Positions 8,811 through 17,555 of a stretch of 44,526 bases of DNA are shown here, in pieces. This DNA is from Defluviitaleaceae bacterium (lineage in GTDB: Bacteria; Bacillota; Clostridia; Lachnospirales; UBA5962), in contig WRGD01000146.1 of the NCBI GenBank assembly GCA_009787355.1, positions 1-44,526 of the forward strand, read 5' to 3'. Position 1 is the stretch's first letter, and each line of letters begins with the position of its first letter. The notes under the pieces were generated by a model. It did not search any database and was not told the DNA's origin. It worked only from the letters and a program-made list of their open reading frames with translations. A program made the position numbers and the translations under genes.

Positions 8811-10001
8811 TTAAAATTCTGGCAAAACGATACTACCTTCACCTGCAAGGTCAAACCAAGAATTTAATATTTTTTCTATGCTTGTTTTTAAATCATTCCT
8901 ATTTACATCATTTATTGCTATTATCTCTATTTCTTTTTCTAATTTGTTATTTATATATATTTTAGATACCCCTACTATATCTCCATTTTTCACAGGAGCT
9001 ATAACAAAATTCGGAATATTAAGTACAATTTCTATGCTTTCAAATTCCTCGTTAGATAGAGGCATGGAAAGTAACTCTGCAAATTCTAAATTTAAAATTT
9101 CATTTCTCGAACGCTCCACTGGTATGTTTTTATCAATTTCTTTATTAACTATAACATCCATATATCTAAAATTTTCAAATCCAAAATCGAGAATTTTCTT
9201 TGTATCTATCCACTTTTGTTTTTTATTATTACCCCATCCACTACCAAGAACAACAGATATAAGGCTTATGCTCTCACGCTCTACAGCACCTACAAAACAA
9301 TGTCCAGCCTTCCCTGTAAAACCTGTTTTAACACCTTTTGCACCAGGCATTAAATCTAATAATTTATTCTTATTCATAAGAGAATATGTTCTTTTGTTCG
9401 ATTTTACTTCTAAATTTCTTGTATTTATTATTTTTACAAATTCTGAATTTTCTAATGCATATTTCGCTATAATAGCCATGTCATGAGCTGTTGAATAATG
9501 ATTTTCACTATCTAACCCACTGGGAGTTTCAAAGCTTGTATTATATGCCCCTATTTCTTTTGCTTTTTGTGTCATCATTTTACAAAAATCTTCTACACTA
9601 CCACCTATATGCTCAGCTATTGCCACAGCAGAATCATTGAAAGATTGTAACATAAGAGCATACATCAAATACTCTAATTTTATCTCTTCATCTACAGATA
9701 AATTCATTTTTACTTTTGGAGAACGTGTTGCTCTTTTTGATATTTTTATGATATCATCCATATTTCCATTTTCGATTGCAACAATTGCTGTCATTATTTT
9801 TGTTGTACTCGCCATTGCTAATTGCTCTTCTTCATTTTTGCCCCATAGCACCCTGCCAGATTTTTCATCTATCAATATTGCTCCATGGGCTTCTACTATC
9901 AGTTCTTTTGGCTCTTTTACTTTATCGCTTGCATTTATATTTGTAATGTTTATAAATACAAACACAAATGCAAAAAAATAAATTAGAATAAAATTTTTCA
10001 T
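8811..10001 (-). CDS. D-alanyl-D-alanine carboxypeptidase (peptidase S11, DacF/PBP5-type)
   Basis: A 396-residue low-molecular-weight penicillin-binding protein that trims the terminal D-Ala from peptidoglycan stem peptides. A signal peptide covers about residues 1-24 (ends NINAS). All three active-site motifs are present: S65-TTK (ASTTKIMTA), S120-FN (SFNDSAVAIAEHI) and K225-TG (GVKTGFTGKAG). The C-terminal roughly 110 residues match the beta-rich PBP5_C domain. The sequence ends without an obvious amphipathic anchor helix. The ATG at 10001 follows AGGAG with 11-nt spacing. It is the last gene of the ecf-thyA-folA-dapF-scpAB operon, 48 nt past scpB. DacF is the likely orthologue, but DacB-type members cannot be excluded. 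Confidence 0.93.
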   Translation of the reverse strand: MKNFILIYFFAFVFVFINITNINASDKVKEPKELIVEAHGAILIDEKSGRVLWGKNEEEQLAMASTTKIMTAIVAIENGNMDDIIKISKRATRSPKVKMNLSVDEEIKLEYLMYALMLQSFNDSAVAIAEHIGGSVEDFCKMMTQKAKEIGAYNTSFETPSGLDSENHYSTAHDMAIIAKYALENSEFVKIINTRNLEVKSNKRTYSLMNKNKLLDLMPGAKGVKTGFTGKAGHCFVGAVERESISLISVVLGSGWGNNKKQKWIDTKKILDFGFENFRYMDVIVNKEIDKNIPVERSRNEILNLEFAELLSMPLSNEEFESIEIVLNIPNFVIAPVKNGDIVGVSKIYINNKLEKEIEIIAINDVNRNDLKTSIEKILNSWFDLAGEGSIVLPEF

Positions 10002-10049
10002 ATAGAAAACTGCTCCTAAAACGTTTTAAAATTTTACTCTTATTTTTTA

Positions 10050-10598
10050 CTAAGTTTGATTAATTATACTATTACTATCATTTTCAATTTCAATATTAGG
10101 TAAATTTTCTAAGTTATCTAAACCAAATTGTCTTAAAAATTCATTTGTTGTTATAAATAATATAGGTCTACCTACTGCGTTCAACCTACCGTTTTCTTCT
10201 ACAAGTTCATATTCTAAAAGTTTATTTAAAGGATGAGTAGAATCAACACCTCGTATTTGCTCTATAGTAAGTTTTGTAACAGGTTGTTTATATGCGATTA
10301 TTGCAAGAGTTTCTAACTGTGCCTTTGTAAGATTAGTCTCTTTAGATTTCAAAATTTTTTTTATGTTATCTTTGTATTTAATATTTGTTACCATTTGATA
10401 TAGCTCACCAACTATATCTATTTGTATACCTCTATTTTCTTTTTTATATTTTTCTTTTAGGCTATTTATAATTATTTTTGATGTATTATGGTCAACAGAA
10501 AGCCCCAACGATATTTTTTCAAGAGAAAGACCATCACTACAAGCAAATAATATAGCCTCTAATATTCGCTCTAATTCCAATAACTCTAAATCATTCAT
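10050..10598 (-). CDS. scpB: Segregation and condensation protein B
   Basis: A 182-residue ScpB, the winged-helix subunit that dimerises and binds ScpA in the SMC-ScpA-ScpB condensin complex. Diagnostic stretches: LERILEAILFACSDGLSLEK at the N-terminus, the recognition-helix region TKAQLETLAIIAYKQPVTK, then IEQIRGVDSTHPLNKLLE and GRPILFITTNEFLRQFGL. Length is typical (180-200). The start overlaps the scpA stop by 8 nt, implying translational coupling; AAGGA lies about 14 nt upstream. Confidence 0.96.
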   Translation of the reverse strand: MNDLELLELERILEAILFACSDGLSLEKISLGLSVDHNTSKIIINSLKEKYKKENRGIQIDIVGELYQMVTNIKYKDNIKKILKSKETNLTKAQLETLAIIAYKQPVTKLTIEQIRGVDSTHPLNKLLEYELVEENGRLNAVGRPILFITTNEFLRQFGLDNLENLPNIEIENDSNSIINQT

Positions 10599-11274
10599 GT
10601 TTTATAAAAATTTCCTTAAAATTACCGTCCTGATACACTTTTATTTTTCTCTTTGTAATAAGTTCTAATAACGCTAAAAAAACCACTATTTTTTCTTTTA
10701 TGTTTTTTATACTCTTAAAAATATCTGTAAAATTAATCTTGTCATTGCCTAAAACAAGACTCTCTATGTAAATAATCTTATCTTCTACAGAATAAATTTC
10801 TTTCTCCATGTTAATTATAGGAATTTCATCTTCTATTTTTATTTGTCTTTTTAACAAATCTAAAAATGTATTTTTTAAAAAATCAGTTGTAACATCTATT
10901 TTTAGCTTTTTATCTATATCCATAATTTCAGCTTTTTTATAAAATTTCTCAGAGTTTTGCATGCTTTTTAAAATGTTAGAAATATTTAAAAAAGTTTCAT
11001 ATATTTCTAACCTAAATGCAAGCTCTTCTACAGGATTTTCTGTATCTTCTTTTGGATTTGATAACAACAATTTTGTTTTTATTCCTATTAGCTCGGCTGC
11101 GAGTAATATAAATTCACTTGTTTCATCCATGCTCATTTCTATTTTTCTAAAAGCATTCAAAAATTGGTCTGTTAGTTTAGATATATCTACAGTGTATATA
11201 TCCATTTTATTTTTTTTTAGTTGCTGATAAAGTAAAGATAGTGGTCCTTCAAAATCATTTACCTTAAAATCCAT
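10591..11274 (-). CDS. scpA: Segregation and condensation protein A
   Basis: A 227-residue ScpA, the kleisin subunit bridging SMC heads. The N-terminal kleisin signature is clear (FKVNDFEGPLSLLYQQLKKN, then MDIYTVDISKLTDQFL and FILLAAELIGIKTKLLL). The C-terminus is a winged-helix region (KIVVFLALLELITKRKIKVY). It is somewhat short and diverged compared with the usual 240-260. The ATG at 11274 lies inside the last codons of the M50-like gene with no visible ribosome binding site, so translation is probably coupled to that gene. Confidence 0.95.
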   Translation of the reverse strand: MDFKVNDFEGPLSLLYQQLKKNKMDIYTVDISKLTDQFLNAFRKIEMSMDETSEFILLAAELIGIKTKLLLSNPKEDTENPVEELAFRLEIYETFLNISNILKSMQNSEKFYKKAEIMDIDKKLKIDVTTDFLKNTFLDLLKRQIKIEDEIPIINMEKEIYSVEDKIIYIESLVLGNDKINFTDIFKSIKNIKEKIVVFLALLELITKRKIKVYQDGNFKEIFIKHE

Positions 11275-11905
11275 AAAAAAATATATTAATTATCGACATA
11301 GTTAATGTACCAATAAAATTTGATACTGGATTTCTGGGGAACAAAAAAATAATTATCATAAATATTACAAGAATCTGTTTTTGAAATGCTATATACGAAA
11401 CAGCTTTATTTGGAGATAAAAATAATGGTAATACTTTAGAACCATCCAAAGGATATATAGGTAACAAATTATATATAGCAAATGATATACTTAAAAATGT
11501 TAGTCTCATCATTGCAAAATTTATAAAAGTGGCTATCCTCATCATTGTAGAATTTATAACAATAAAATTTGTAACAACTAATGTAGTATTAATAAAATTT
11601 ACTAAATATGCAAATAGTATCAAAATAATAGATGGGCTTAAATATGTTATAAGCGTACCTATTTTTCTGTTTTTGTAAAACATTTTATTAGTATCTACAC
11701 CTTTACCCCAACCAAACCCAGATGTTAAAATTAACATAATAAGCCCTATTATTTCTATATGTTTAAATGGATTTAAACTTAATTTTCCTTTTGATTTCGG
11801 TAGATTATCTCCTTGTATATTACTAAGAAGAGCTACTGAAAATTCTTTTAAAGTTACTATTATAATAGATGCTATTAAATCCGAAATTATAAGTGTAATA
11901 GACAT
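11264..11905 (-). CDS. M50/site-2-protease-like membrane protein, catalytic motif lost
   Basis: A 213-residue protein with about five membrane segments, matching the short site-2 protease family that commonly precedes scpA in Firmicutes. Recognisable landmarks are GKLSLNPFKHIEIIGLIMLI, GFGWGKGVDTNKMFYKNRKIG and the second-motif segment NLLPIYPLDGSKVL (D154). The zinc-binding HExxH that should lie in the first membrane segment reads K20-E-F-S-V24, so both histidines are missing while the glutamate remains. The reading frame is intact and overlaps scpA, arguing against simple decay. It may be a pseudoprotease with a binding or regulatory role, but that is inference. The ATG at 11905 follows AGAAAGAGAG. 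Confidence 0.8.
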   Translation of the reverse strand: MSITLIISDLIASIIIVTLKEFSVALLSNIQGDNLPKSKGKLSLNPFKHIEIIGLIMLILTSGFGWGKGVDTNKMFYKNRKIGTLITYLSPSIILILFAYLVNFINTTLVVTNFIVINSTMMRIATFINFAMMRLTFLSISFAIYNLLPIYPLDGSKVLPLFLSPNKAVSYIAFQKQILVIFMIIIFLFPRNPVSNFIGTLTMSIINIFFYGF

Positions 11906-11926
11906 AAATCACTCTCTTTCTAATTT

Positions 11927-12778
11927 TTAATGTATTTCAAAATCTACTTCATAATGAAATTTACAAGTACCTGTCATAAATACATTCTCATGTTCTCTTT
12001 TTATAAATAATTTCGAAATATTTGTGAAAACAACTACTTCTTTAGATAAAAATCCTAATTTTTGACCTATAACAACCGCAGCACAACAACCAGTACCACA
12101 AGCCTTAGTATAACCAACACCTCTTTCAAATGTTCTAATAGATATTTCATTTGGAGAATTTACACTTACAAAATTCACATTTGTTTTTTCAGAAAATATA
12201 GGATAGTTACATACAAATTCACCCAGTGGACTATTTTCGTATTTAAATATATCATCTACAAAAATAACTGTATGTATAGTACCCATAAAAACCATGTTTA
12301 TTTCTATTTCTTCATTTTCTATATTTATTTTTCTTTGTAGTGGCTCCTTATCTCTAATACCTAATATGTCGTTTTCAAAAATGGGTTTACCCATATTTAC
12401 TTTACATAAAAAAGGATTTGTATCTATTATCTCTATTTCCATAATACCTGCATCTGTATGTATATTAAAAAACTTCAAATTTTTAGGTATTATACTCGTA
12501 TCTATTACATATTTAGAAAATGCACGTACTCCATTTCCACACATTGGAGCTTTAGAACCATCTCTATTATAAAAAATCATTTTTAATGGTTCATTTTTTA
12601 CTATTATTAAACCATCTGTGTCTATTTTAGAATTATTTGTTATTTGTATTGCCAAATTTTCAAAATCTTTTTCAATATAAAAATCCATTTCTTGTTTATA
12701 ATCTATAATAGCAAAAGTATTTCCTATGCCATCATATTTTCTTACTTTAAAATTTTTTATATTTTTCAAAATTACCAA
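11927..12778 (-). CDS. dapF: Diaminopimelate epimerase
   Basis: A 283-residue DapF, converting LL- to meso-diaminopimelate for lysine and peptidoglycan. Both catalytic cysteines are present: C80 in PMCGNGVRAFSKY and C227 in KACGTGCCAAVV. The substrate-binding RTFERGVGYT segment precedes the second. The N-terminal strand KVRKYDGIGNTFAIIDY is typical. No ATG is available: the likely starts are TTG at 12778 (overlapping the previous gene by 7 nt, with AAAGGA close upstream) or TTG at 12769. Part of the long minus-strand operon; asd and dapA of the same pathway lie at 29.4-31.3 kb. Confidence 0.95.
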   Translation of the reverse strand: MVILKNIKNFKVRKYDGIGNTFAIIDYKQEMDFYIEKDFENLAIQITNNSKIDTDGLIIVKNEPLKMIFYNRDGSKAPMCGNGVRAFSKYVIDTSIIPKNLKFFNIHTDAGIMEIEIIDTNPFLCKVNMGKPIFENDILGIRDKEPLQRKINIENEEIEINMVFMGTIHTVIFVDDIFKYENSPLGEFVCNYPIFSEKTNVNFVSVNSPNEISIRTFERGVGYTKACGTGCCAAVVIGQKLGFLSKEVVVFTNISKLFIKREHENVFMTGTCKFHYEVDFEIH

Positions 12779-13452
12779 TTTTCCTTTATTAATTTTTCTT
12801 CTAAAGAACGCAAATCTTCAATTCTTTTTTTATAATCTGGAAGAGTGTTTTTTACTATATCCCAAAATTTCGTGGAATGATTCATCTCTTTCAAATGTGC
12901 AAGCTCATGTACAACTACATAATCTATAGTATCAAAATTTGCCATAACAAGCTTAAAAGAAAAATTTATACTTTTTTTAGAAGAACAACTACCCCATCTT
13001 TTAGCTGCTTTATTTATTTTTATAGAATTTGGATAAAGGTTCATTTTATATGCAAAAATTGCTGTTTGCCTAGACAATGTCATTTTCGCAATATCTATAT
13101 AGATTTTTATACACTCTTCTTTTATTTGTTCGCTATTTAGATTTTTAGGTAAATAAAAAAAATCATTTTCAAATTTTGACTTATCTGTTTCACTTTTGAT
13201 TATTTGGTGTTTATTTCCATATAATCTTATATAGCTACCATAATCAAGACTAAAACTTTCACGGTTTTGTTTTTGAATAATAGATTTTTGCAAATTTTCT
13301 AATATCAACTGTTTTTTTATATTTAAAAAATTCTCTATATCTAAAATAGATGATTTATATGGAGCTTTTATCTCCACCATACCATCTTTAATATATATTC
13401 CGATATTTTTTCTATTTGTACGTAAAAGTTTGTATTTTATAATGTTATTCAT
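12772..13452 (-). CDS. YgjP/DUF45-type (M48-like) zinc metallopeptidase
   Basis: A 226-residue protein of the YgjP (DUF45, SprT-like) family. The C-terminal domain contains the zinc motif H182-ELAH (VVVHELAHLKEMNHSTKFW), preceded by the typical AAKRWGSCSSKKSINFSFKL segment. Family members are cytoplasmic predicted metal-dependent hydrolases, often linked to restriction-modification or housekeeping loci; the substrate is unknown. An ATG at 13467 is also open, but the ATG at 13452 has GGGAG at a better distance and overlaps the folA stop by 8 nt, in keeping with the operon style. Confidence 0.88.
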   Translation of the reverse strand: MNNIIKYKLLRTNRKNIGIYIKDGMVEIKAPYKSSILDIENFLNIKKQLILENLQKSIIQKQNRESFSLDYGSYIRLYGNKHQIIKSETDKSKFENDFFYLPKNLNSEQIKEECIKIYIDIAKMTLSRQTAIFAYKMNLYPNSIKINKAAKRWGSCSSKKSINFSFKLVMANFDTIDYVVVHELAHLKEMNHSTKFWDIVKNTLPDYKKRIEDLRSLEEKLIKENW

Positions 13453-13942
13453 TCCAATTTCTCCCATATATTTCGAAATTAAAATTTACATTTTCATATT
13501 CATTATAAAAAATTTTAGATGAAAATCTCAGATTAAATACTTTCATATCGATATTTGGAAAAAAAACATCTGCTTCAAAATTTTTATATATTTTCGTAAT
13601 ATATATCTTATCAAATATAGGCATAAGTTGTTTGTAAATTTCTGAACCACCTATAACAAATGTTTCATCTATCTCTCTTTTATAATTTCTCAAAAAATCT
13701 ATATCATGTACAACTAGAACATCGTCGTGTGATATTGAATAATTCTTATTTTTTGTTATTACTATATGTTTTCTATTTGGTAAAACTTTTGGCAAACTTT
13801 CAAAAGTTTTTCTTCCCATTACTATTGTTTTACCAATTGTTGTTTTTTTAAAATATATTAAATCTTCCTTTATATACCATGGCATTTTATTGTTTTTGCC
13901 TATTTCTCTATTTTGCCCCATACACACTATACAAGATAACAT
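13445..13942 (-). CDS. folA: Dihydrofolate reductase
   Basis: A 165-residue DHFR, reducing dihydrofolate to tetrahydrofolate with NADPH. The N-terminal core LSCIVCMGQNREIGKNNKMP is followed by WYIKEDLIYFKKTT containing the catalytic acidic residue, then the NADPH-binding IGKTIVMGRKTFESLPKVLP and FVIGGSEIYKQLMP. An upstream ATG at 13963 is in frame, but the ATG at 13942 is preceded by AGGAGTAAA and begins directly at the conserved strand. It follows thyA by 7 nt; the pair is the usual dTMP/folate couple, since ThyA oxidises the folate that FolA regenerates. Confidence 0.96.
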   Translation of the reverse strand: MLSCIVCMGQNREIGKNNKMPWYIKEDLIYFKKTTIGKTIVMGRKTFESLPKVLPNRKHIVITKNKNYSISHDDVLVVHDIDFLRNYKREIDETFVIGGSEIYKQLMPIFDKIYITKIYKNFEADVFFPNIDMKVFNLRFSSKIFYNEYENVNFNFEIYGRNWNE

Positions 13943-13949
13943 TTTACTC

Positions 13950-14741
13950 CTATACAGAAACATCCATTTTTATTTTATCATGATGTTTATAGTCTAATAA
14001 TTTTATATTGTCTACACCAAAATCATAAAAATTATTAATATTTTTGTCTATCCAAAGTTTTGGAGGTTTAAATGCTTTGTTTTTACGTTCTAAATGTATT
14101 TTCATACCTTCTACTTGGTTCTCATAAATATGTGCATTATTTATAACATGGGTAAAAATACCGAGCTTTAAATTAGTAACATGTGCGATTAAATGAACCA
14201 AAACAGCATACTGTGTAGTATTAAACGGAACACCTAAAGCAAAGTCTCCACTACGTTGAACAAGCATACAATTGAGTTTTCCAAAACTTACATCCCACAT
14301 AGTTAAAAAACAACAAGGATGAAGAGAGCCAGTTTCTAAATATGGTATTTGCCATAAATCTATTATCATTCTTCTGTTTTGAGGATTATTTTTCAAACTA
14401 TATATGAGATTATCTATTTGTTTAAATTTTTCTACTATATATCCATAAGATGTTCCTATTGTTCCATCTTCTTTTTGCCATTCATCCCATATATGAACAT
14501 TTTGACTTTGCAATTTTTTTACATCGTTGCTTTGGTCTTTAAATATCCATAATAGCTCTTTTACAGCTGTTTTAAATGCAATTTTTTTTGTTGTCAAAAT
14601 AGGAAATTGTTCATTTAAATCAAACTGCATAATTTGATGTGGGAGTTTATAAGTATTATTAATTGTTCTATTCTCGTCATAATACCCAGTATTTAATATT
14701 TTTTCTGCTATTTCTAAGTAAATTTCGTCATATGTTTTCAT
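13950..14741 (-). CDS. thyA: Thymidylate synthase (ThyA)
   Basis: A 263-residue ThyA, methylating dUMP to dTMP with methylene-tetrahydrofolate. Catalytic C143 lies in [12 protein letters not shown]. The phosphate-binding [19 protein letters not shown] and HIYENQ segments are present, as is the N-terminal Arg loop ([20 protein letters not shown]). The protein ends KIKMDVSV, close to the usual KMKVAV. The ATG at 14741 lies 4 nt after the ecfT stop with no clear ribosome binding site, so coupling to ecfT is likely. Confidence 0.97.
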   Translation of the reverse strand: MKTYDEIYLEIAEKILNTGYYDENRTINNTYKLPHQIMQFDLNEQFPILTTKKIAFKTAVKELLWIFKDQSNDVKKLQSQNVHIWDEWQKEDGTIGTSYGYIVEKFKQIDNLIYSLKNNPQNRRMIIDLWQIPYLETGSLHPCCFLTMWDVSFGKLNCMLVQRSGDFALGVPFNTTQYAVLVHLIAHVTNLKLGIFTHVINNAHIYENQVEGMKIHLERKNKAFKPPKLWIDKNINNFYDFGVDNIKLLDYKHHDKIKMDVSV

Positions 14742-14745
14742 AATA

Positions 14746-15549
14746 TTAATAATATATGAAATTAGTAAGTATTACAAGTAGCAAAAAAATAAACATAATA
14801 GCATATGCTATAACATCATTTTTTGTATATCTTAATTCTTTTAGTTTTGTTCTATTTATATCACCTCTATAACAACGTGCTTCCATTGCCATAGCCAAAT
14901 CATCCGCTCTACGAAATGCCGAAACAAATAAAGGTATTAAAATAGGTATAAGACTTTTTACTCTTTTTGCAATACTACCACTGTCAAATTCTGCTCCTCT
15001 GGACATTTGAGCTTTTGTTATTTTGTCTGTTTCTTCCATAAGAGTTGGAATAAAACGTAATGCTATTGTCATCATCATTGCTATTTCATGTACTGGTAAT
15101 TTTATTTTTTTAAAAGGGGAAAGTAAAGTTTCTATTGCCCCTGTAAGGTTAATAGGTGATGTTGTTAAAGTTAAAAGTGAAGAACTAATTATTAACAGAA
15201 CAAATCTAAGTGTGATTAAAATACCCCATAAAACAGCTTCCAATGTAATATTAAAAAATCCAAGGTCTAATAATATTATTTCTCCAGGAGAAAAAATAAC
15301 ATTTACAACCATTGTAAAAACTATTACATATCCAAGAGCTCTTACACCTTTTATTACAAATTTAAGAGGCAACTTTGCAAGTTTTATACAAAAATATAGA
15401 AATATCCCTACTATTCCATAGGCTAAAAAGTTAGTTGCAACGAAAAGAGATATTATAAAAATAATAACACCTATTAACTTAACTCTAGCATCTAAAGAAT
15501 GTATTTTAGATTCTATAGGATAGTATTGACCAAGTGTAACAGATTTCAT
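14746..15549 (-). CDS. ecfT: ECF transporter transmembrane component EcfT
   Basis: A 267-residue membrane protein with about six hydrophobic segments, the T-component that couples ATPases to vitamin-binding S-components. It begins [20 protein letters not shown] (typical of EcfT). The cytoplasmic coupling region carries the two Ala-Arg-Gly style motifs (AQMSRGAEF and [10 protein letters not shown]). It follows the EcfA fusion by 26 nt; the ATG at 15549 has GAGGAGAG. No S-component is nearby, so this is a group II (shared) ECF module. Confidence 0.95.
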   Translation of the reverse strand: MKSVTLGQYYPIESKIHSLDARVKLIGVIIFIISLFVATNFLAYGIVGIFLYFCIKLAKLPLKFVIKGVRALGYVIVFTMVVNVIFSPGEIILLDLGFFNITLEAVLWGILITLRFVLLIISSSLLTLTTSPINLTGAIETLLSPFKKIKLPVHEIAMMMTIALRFIPTLMEETDKITKAQMSRGAEFDSGSIAKRVKSLIPILIPLFVSAFRRADDLAMAMEARCYRGDINRTKLKELRYTKNDVIAYAIMFIFLLLVILTNFIYY

Positions 15550-15575
15550 TTTCTCTCCTCATAATGATATTAAAA

Positions 15576-17318
15576 TTATTTTTTAATATCTAAAATAGCT
15601 TTTGCCGCCTCTTTTACAGTAAAAATATTTTTAGGTAAATAGAAACCTATTTTATTTAACTCGTGCATTAAGTAACATATAACAGGAACACTAAGACCTA
15701 TTTTTTCGAGTTCGTATGTATACGAAAAAACTTGGCTAGGAGTACCTGTATATTTTATTTCACCATTATTTAATACAAGTATACTATCTGTAAGTTTTGC
15801 TATATCTTCCATACTATGCGAAACTATTATTACTGTATTTTTAGTTCGTTTGTGCAATTCATTTATTTGTTCTAATATTTCTATCCTACCTATTGGGTCA
15901 AGACCAGCTGTAGGCTCGTCCAATATAAGAACTTTTGGCTGCATTGCCAAAATACCCGCAATGGCTACACGTCTTTTTTGTCCACCACTCAAATCGAAAG
16001 GAGATTTTTCAAAAAAATCGTTAGAAATACCTACTAATTCTAGTGCAGATACAACTCTTTTGTTTATTTCCTCTTCGGAAAATCCCATATTTTTAGGACC
16101 ATATGCAACATCTTTAAAAACTGAAGTTTCAAACAATTGATGTTCTGGATATTGAAAAACTAAACCAATATTTTGTCTTATACTTCTTAGCTTTTTTTTA
16201 TCTTCGTTTATATCTTCACCATTCAAAAAAATGTTACCAGATGTTGGTTTTAAAAGACTATTGAGATGTTGTACAAGTGTAGATTTTCCAGAACCAGTAT
16301 GACCTATTATTCCTACAAAACTACCCTCGTATATATCAAAATTGATATTTTTAAGTGCTGTCTTTTCAAATGGTGTACCTTTACTGTATATATGATTTAA
16401 ATCTTTTATTTCTAATATTTTGTTACTTGTAATTTCTTGTTCTAATTTTAAATTTTCTTTCCAATTTTCTTTTTTCGTATCTTCTACTTTTAAAACATTT
16501 TTTAAAAAATCCACCATCTCAGATATACTAAGTATATTTTTGGGAATATCGAGCCCTAGAATATTTAATTCGTTTGCAAGCTCTGTAATTTGTGGCAATT
16601 CCAAACTATATTTTTTTATTTTCTCTATATCGGAAAAAATATTTTTTGGTATATCATCCATTACAATCTTACCCTTGTCCATTACAATTATACGGTCTGC
16701 TTTTATAGCCTCTTCCATAAAATGTGTAATAAGTACAACTGTTATGCCTTCTTTTATTAAATTATGTATTGTAGAAATAACATCTCGTCTTCCTATAGGG
16801 TCAAGCATAGCAGTAGGCTCGTCGAATATTATACATTCGGGTTTCATAGCAAGTATTCCAGCTATTGCTATTCTTTGTTTTTGTCCACCAGAAAGAGTGC
16901 TAGGTATACTATCTCTAAAATTTTGCATATTTACAGAATTTAAGGCAAAGTTTATTCTTTTTTTCATTTCTTCTGGTTCTATCCCGATATTTTCAAGACC
17001 AAATGCTACATCTTCTTCAACCATTGTAGCAATTATTTGATTATCTGGATTTTGAAAAACCATACCACAACTCTGTCTTATTTTCCATATATTGTCTTCG
17101 TTTTTTGTATTTAAGTTGTTCAAAAAAACATCACCACTATATGGAACAAAAAGACCGTTGAAATGTTTTGCTAAAGTTGATTTTCCAGAACCATTATGAC
17201 CAAGTACAACTACAAAGCTACCTTTTTCTATATCTAAATTTATGTTATCTAATGCTCTATAGTTTATTTCGCTAGTTTTATACTCGAAAATCAAATCTTT
17301 AGTTTTTAAAATCGACAT
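15576..17318 (-). CDS. ecfA: Fused ECF transporter ATPases EcfA1-EcfA2
   Basis: A 580-residue protein with two complete ABC ATPase domains in one chain. Domain 1 (about 1-280): Walker A GHNGSGKST at 40-48, Q-loop VFQNPDNQIIATMV, signature LSGGQ at 142-146, Walker B IIFDEPTAMLDP. Domain 2 (about 298-580): Walker A GHTGSGKST at 339-347, VFQYPEHQLFETSV, LSGGQKRR, LILDEPTAGLDP. The sequences match EcfA1 and EcfA2, normally two adjacent genes. Each half keeps its own C-terminal extension (LPKNI, FL/AI helices), so the fusion looks like joining of complete subunits. It is the first gene of the long operon; the ATG at 17318 follows GAGGTACTA. It powers vitamin uptake at the inner face of the membrane together with EcfT. 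Confidence 0.93.
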   Translation of the reverse strand: MSILKTKDLIFEYKTSEINYRALDNINLDIEKGSFVVVLGHNGSGKSTLAKHFNGLFVPYSGDVFLNNLNTKNEDNIWKIRQSCGMVFQNPDNQIIATMVEEDVAFGLENIGIEPEEMKKRINFALNSVNMQNFRDSIPSTLSGGQKQRIAIAGILAMKPECIIFDEPTAMLDPIGRRDVISTIHNLIKEGITVVLITHFMEEAIKADRIIVMDKGKIVMDDIPKNIFSDIEKIKKYSLELPQITELANELNILGLDIPKNILSISEMVDFLKNVLKVEDTKKENWKENLKLEQEITSNKILEIKDLNHIYSKGTPFEKTALKNINFDIYEGSFVGIIGHTGSGKSTLVQHLNSLLKPTSGNIFLNGEDINEDKKKLRSIRQNIGLVFQYPEHQLFETSVFKDVAYGPKNMGFSEEEINKRVVSALELVGISNDFFEKSPFDLSGGQKRRVAIAGILAMQPKVLILDEPTAGLDPIGRIEILEQINELHKRTKNTVIIVSHSMEDIAKLTDSILVLNNGEIKYTGTPSQVFSYTYELEKIGLSVPVICYLMHELNKIGFYLPKNIFTVKEAAKAILDIKK

Positions 17319-17364
17319 TAGTACCTCATTCTTTGGTTATTTCAAAAATATTCTATTTAAATAG

Positions 17365-17393
17365 ACTATAACATAAAAAAAATCTTTTTTCAA
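17365..17393 (-). promoter_or_regulatory. Sigma-A-type promoter for the ecf-thyA-folA-dapF-scpAB operon
   Basis: Minus-strand TTGAAA (17393-17388), a 17-nt spacer and TATAGT (17370-17365). The start would lie about 40 nt ahead of the ecfA ATG. All genes down to 8811 are tightly spaced, and I saw no terminator between them. Confidence 0.65.
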
Positions 17394-17460
17394 TCGGACA
17401 ACGTTTAATGTCATTTTAAAGTATATTTTTAAATAATAAAAAATTATACACAAAAAAGTG

Positions 17461-17489
17461 TTGACAAAATCCGAGATAAATATTATTAT
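17461..17489 (+). promoter_or_regulatory. Sigma-A-type promoter for the tiny-peptide operon
   Basis: TTGACA (17461-17466), a 17-nt spacer, then TATTAT (17484-17489): a consensus -35 and a near-consensus -10. It lies about 65 nt ahead of the 232-residue gene, back to back with the ecf promoter. Confidence 0.75.
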
Positions 17490-17555
17490 ACTAATATACC
17501 AAAATTATTAAATGAAATTTAATAAAAAACTCTAACAAGGAGGAAAATTACTACT

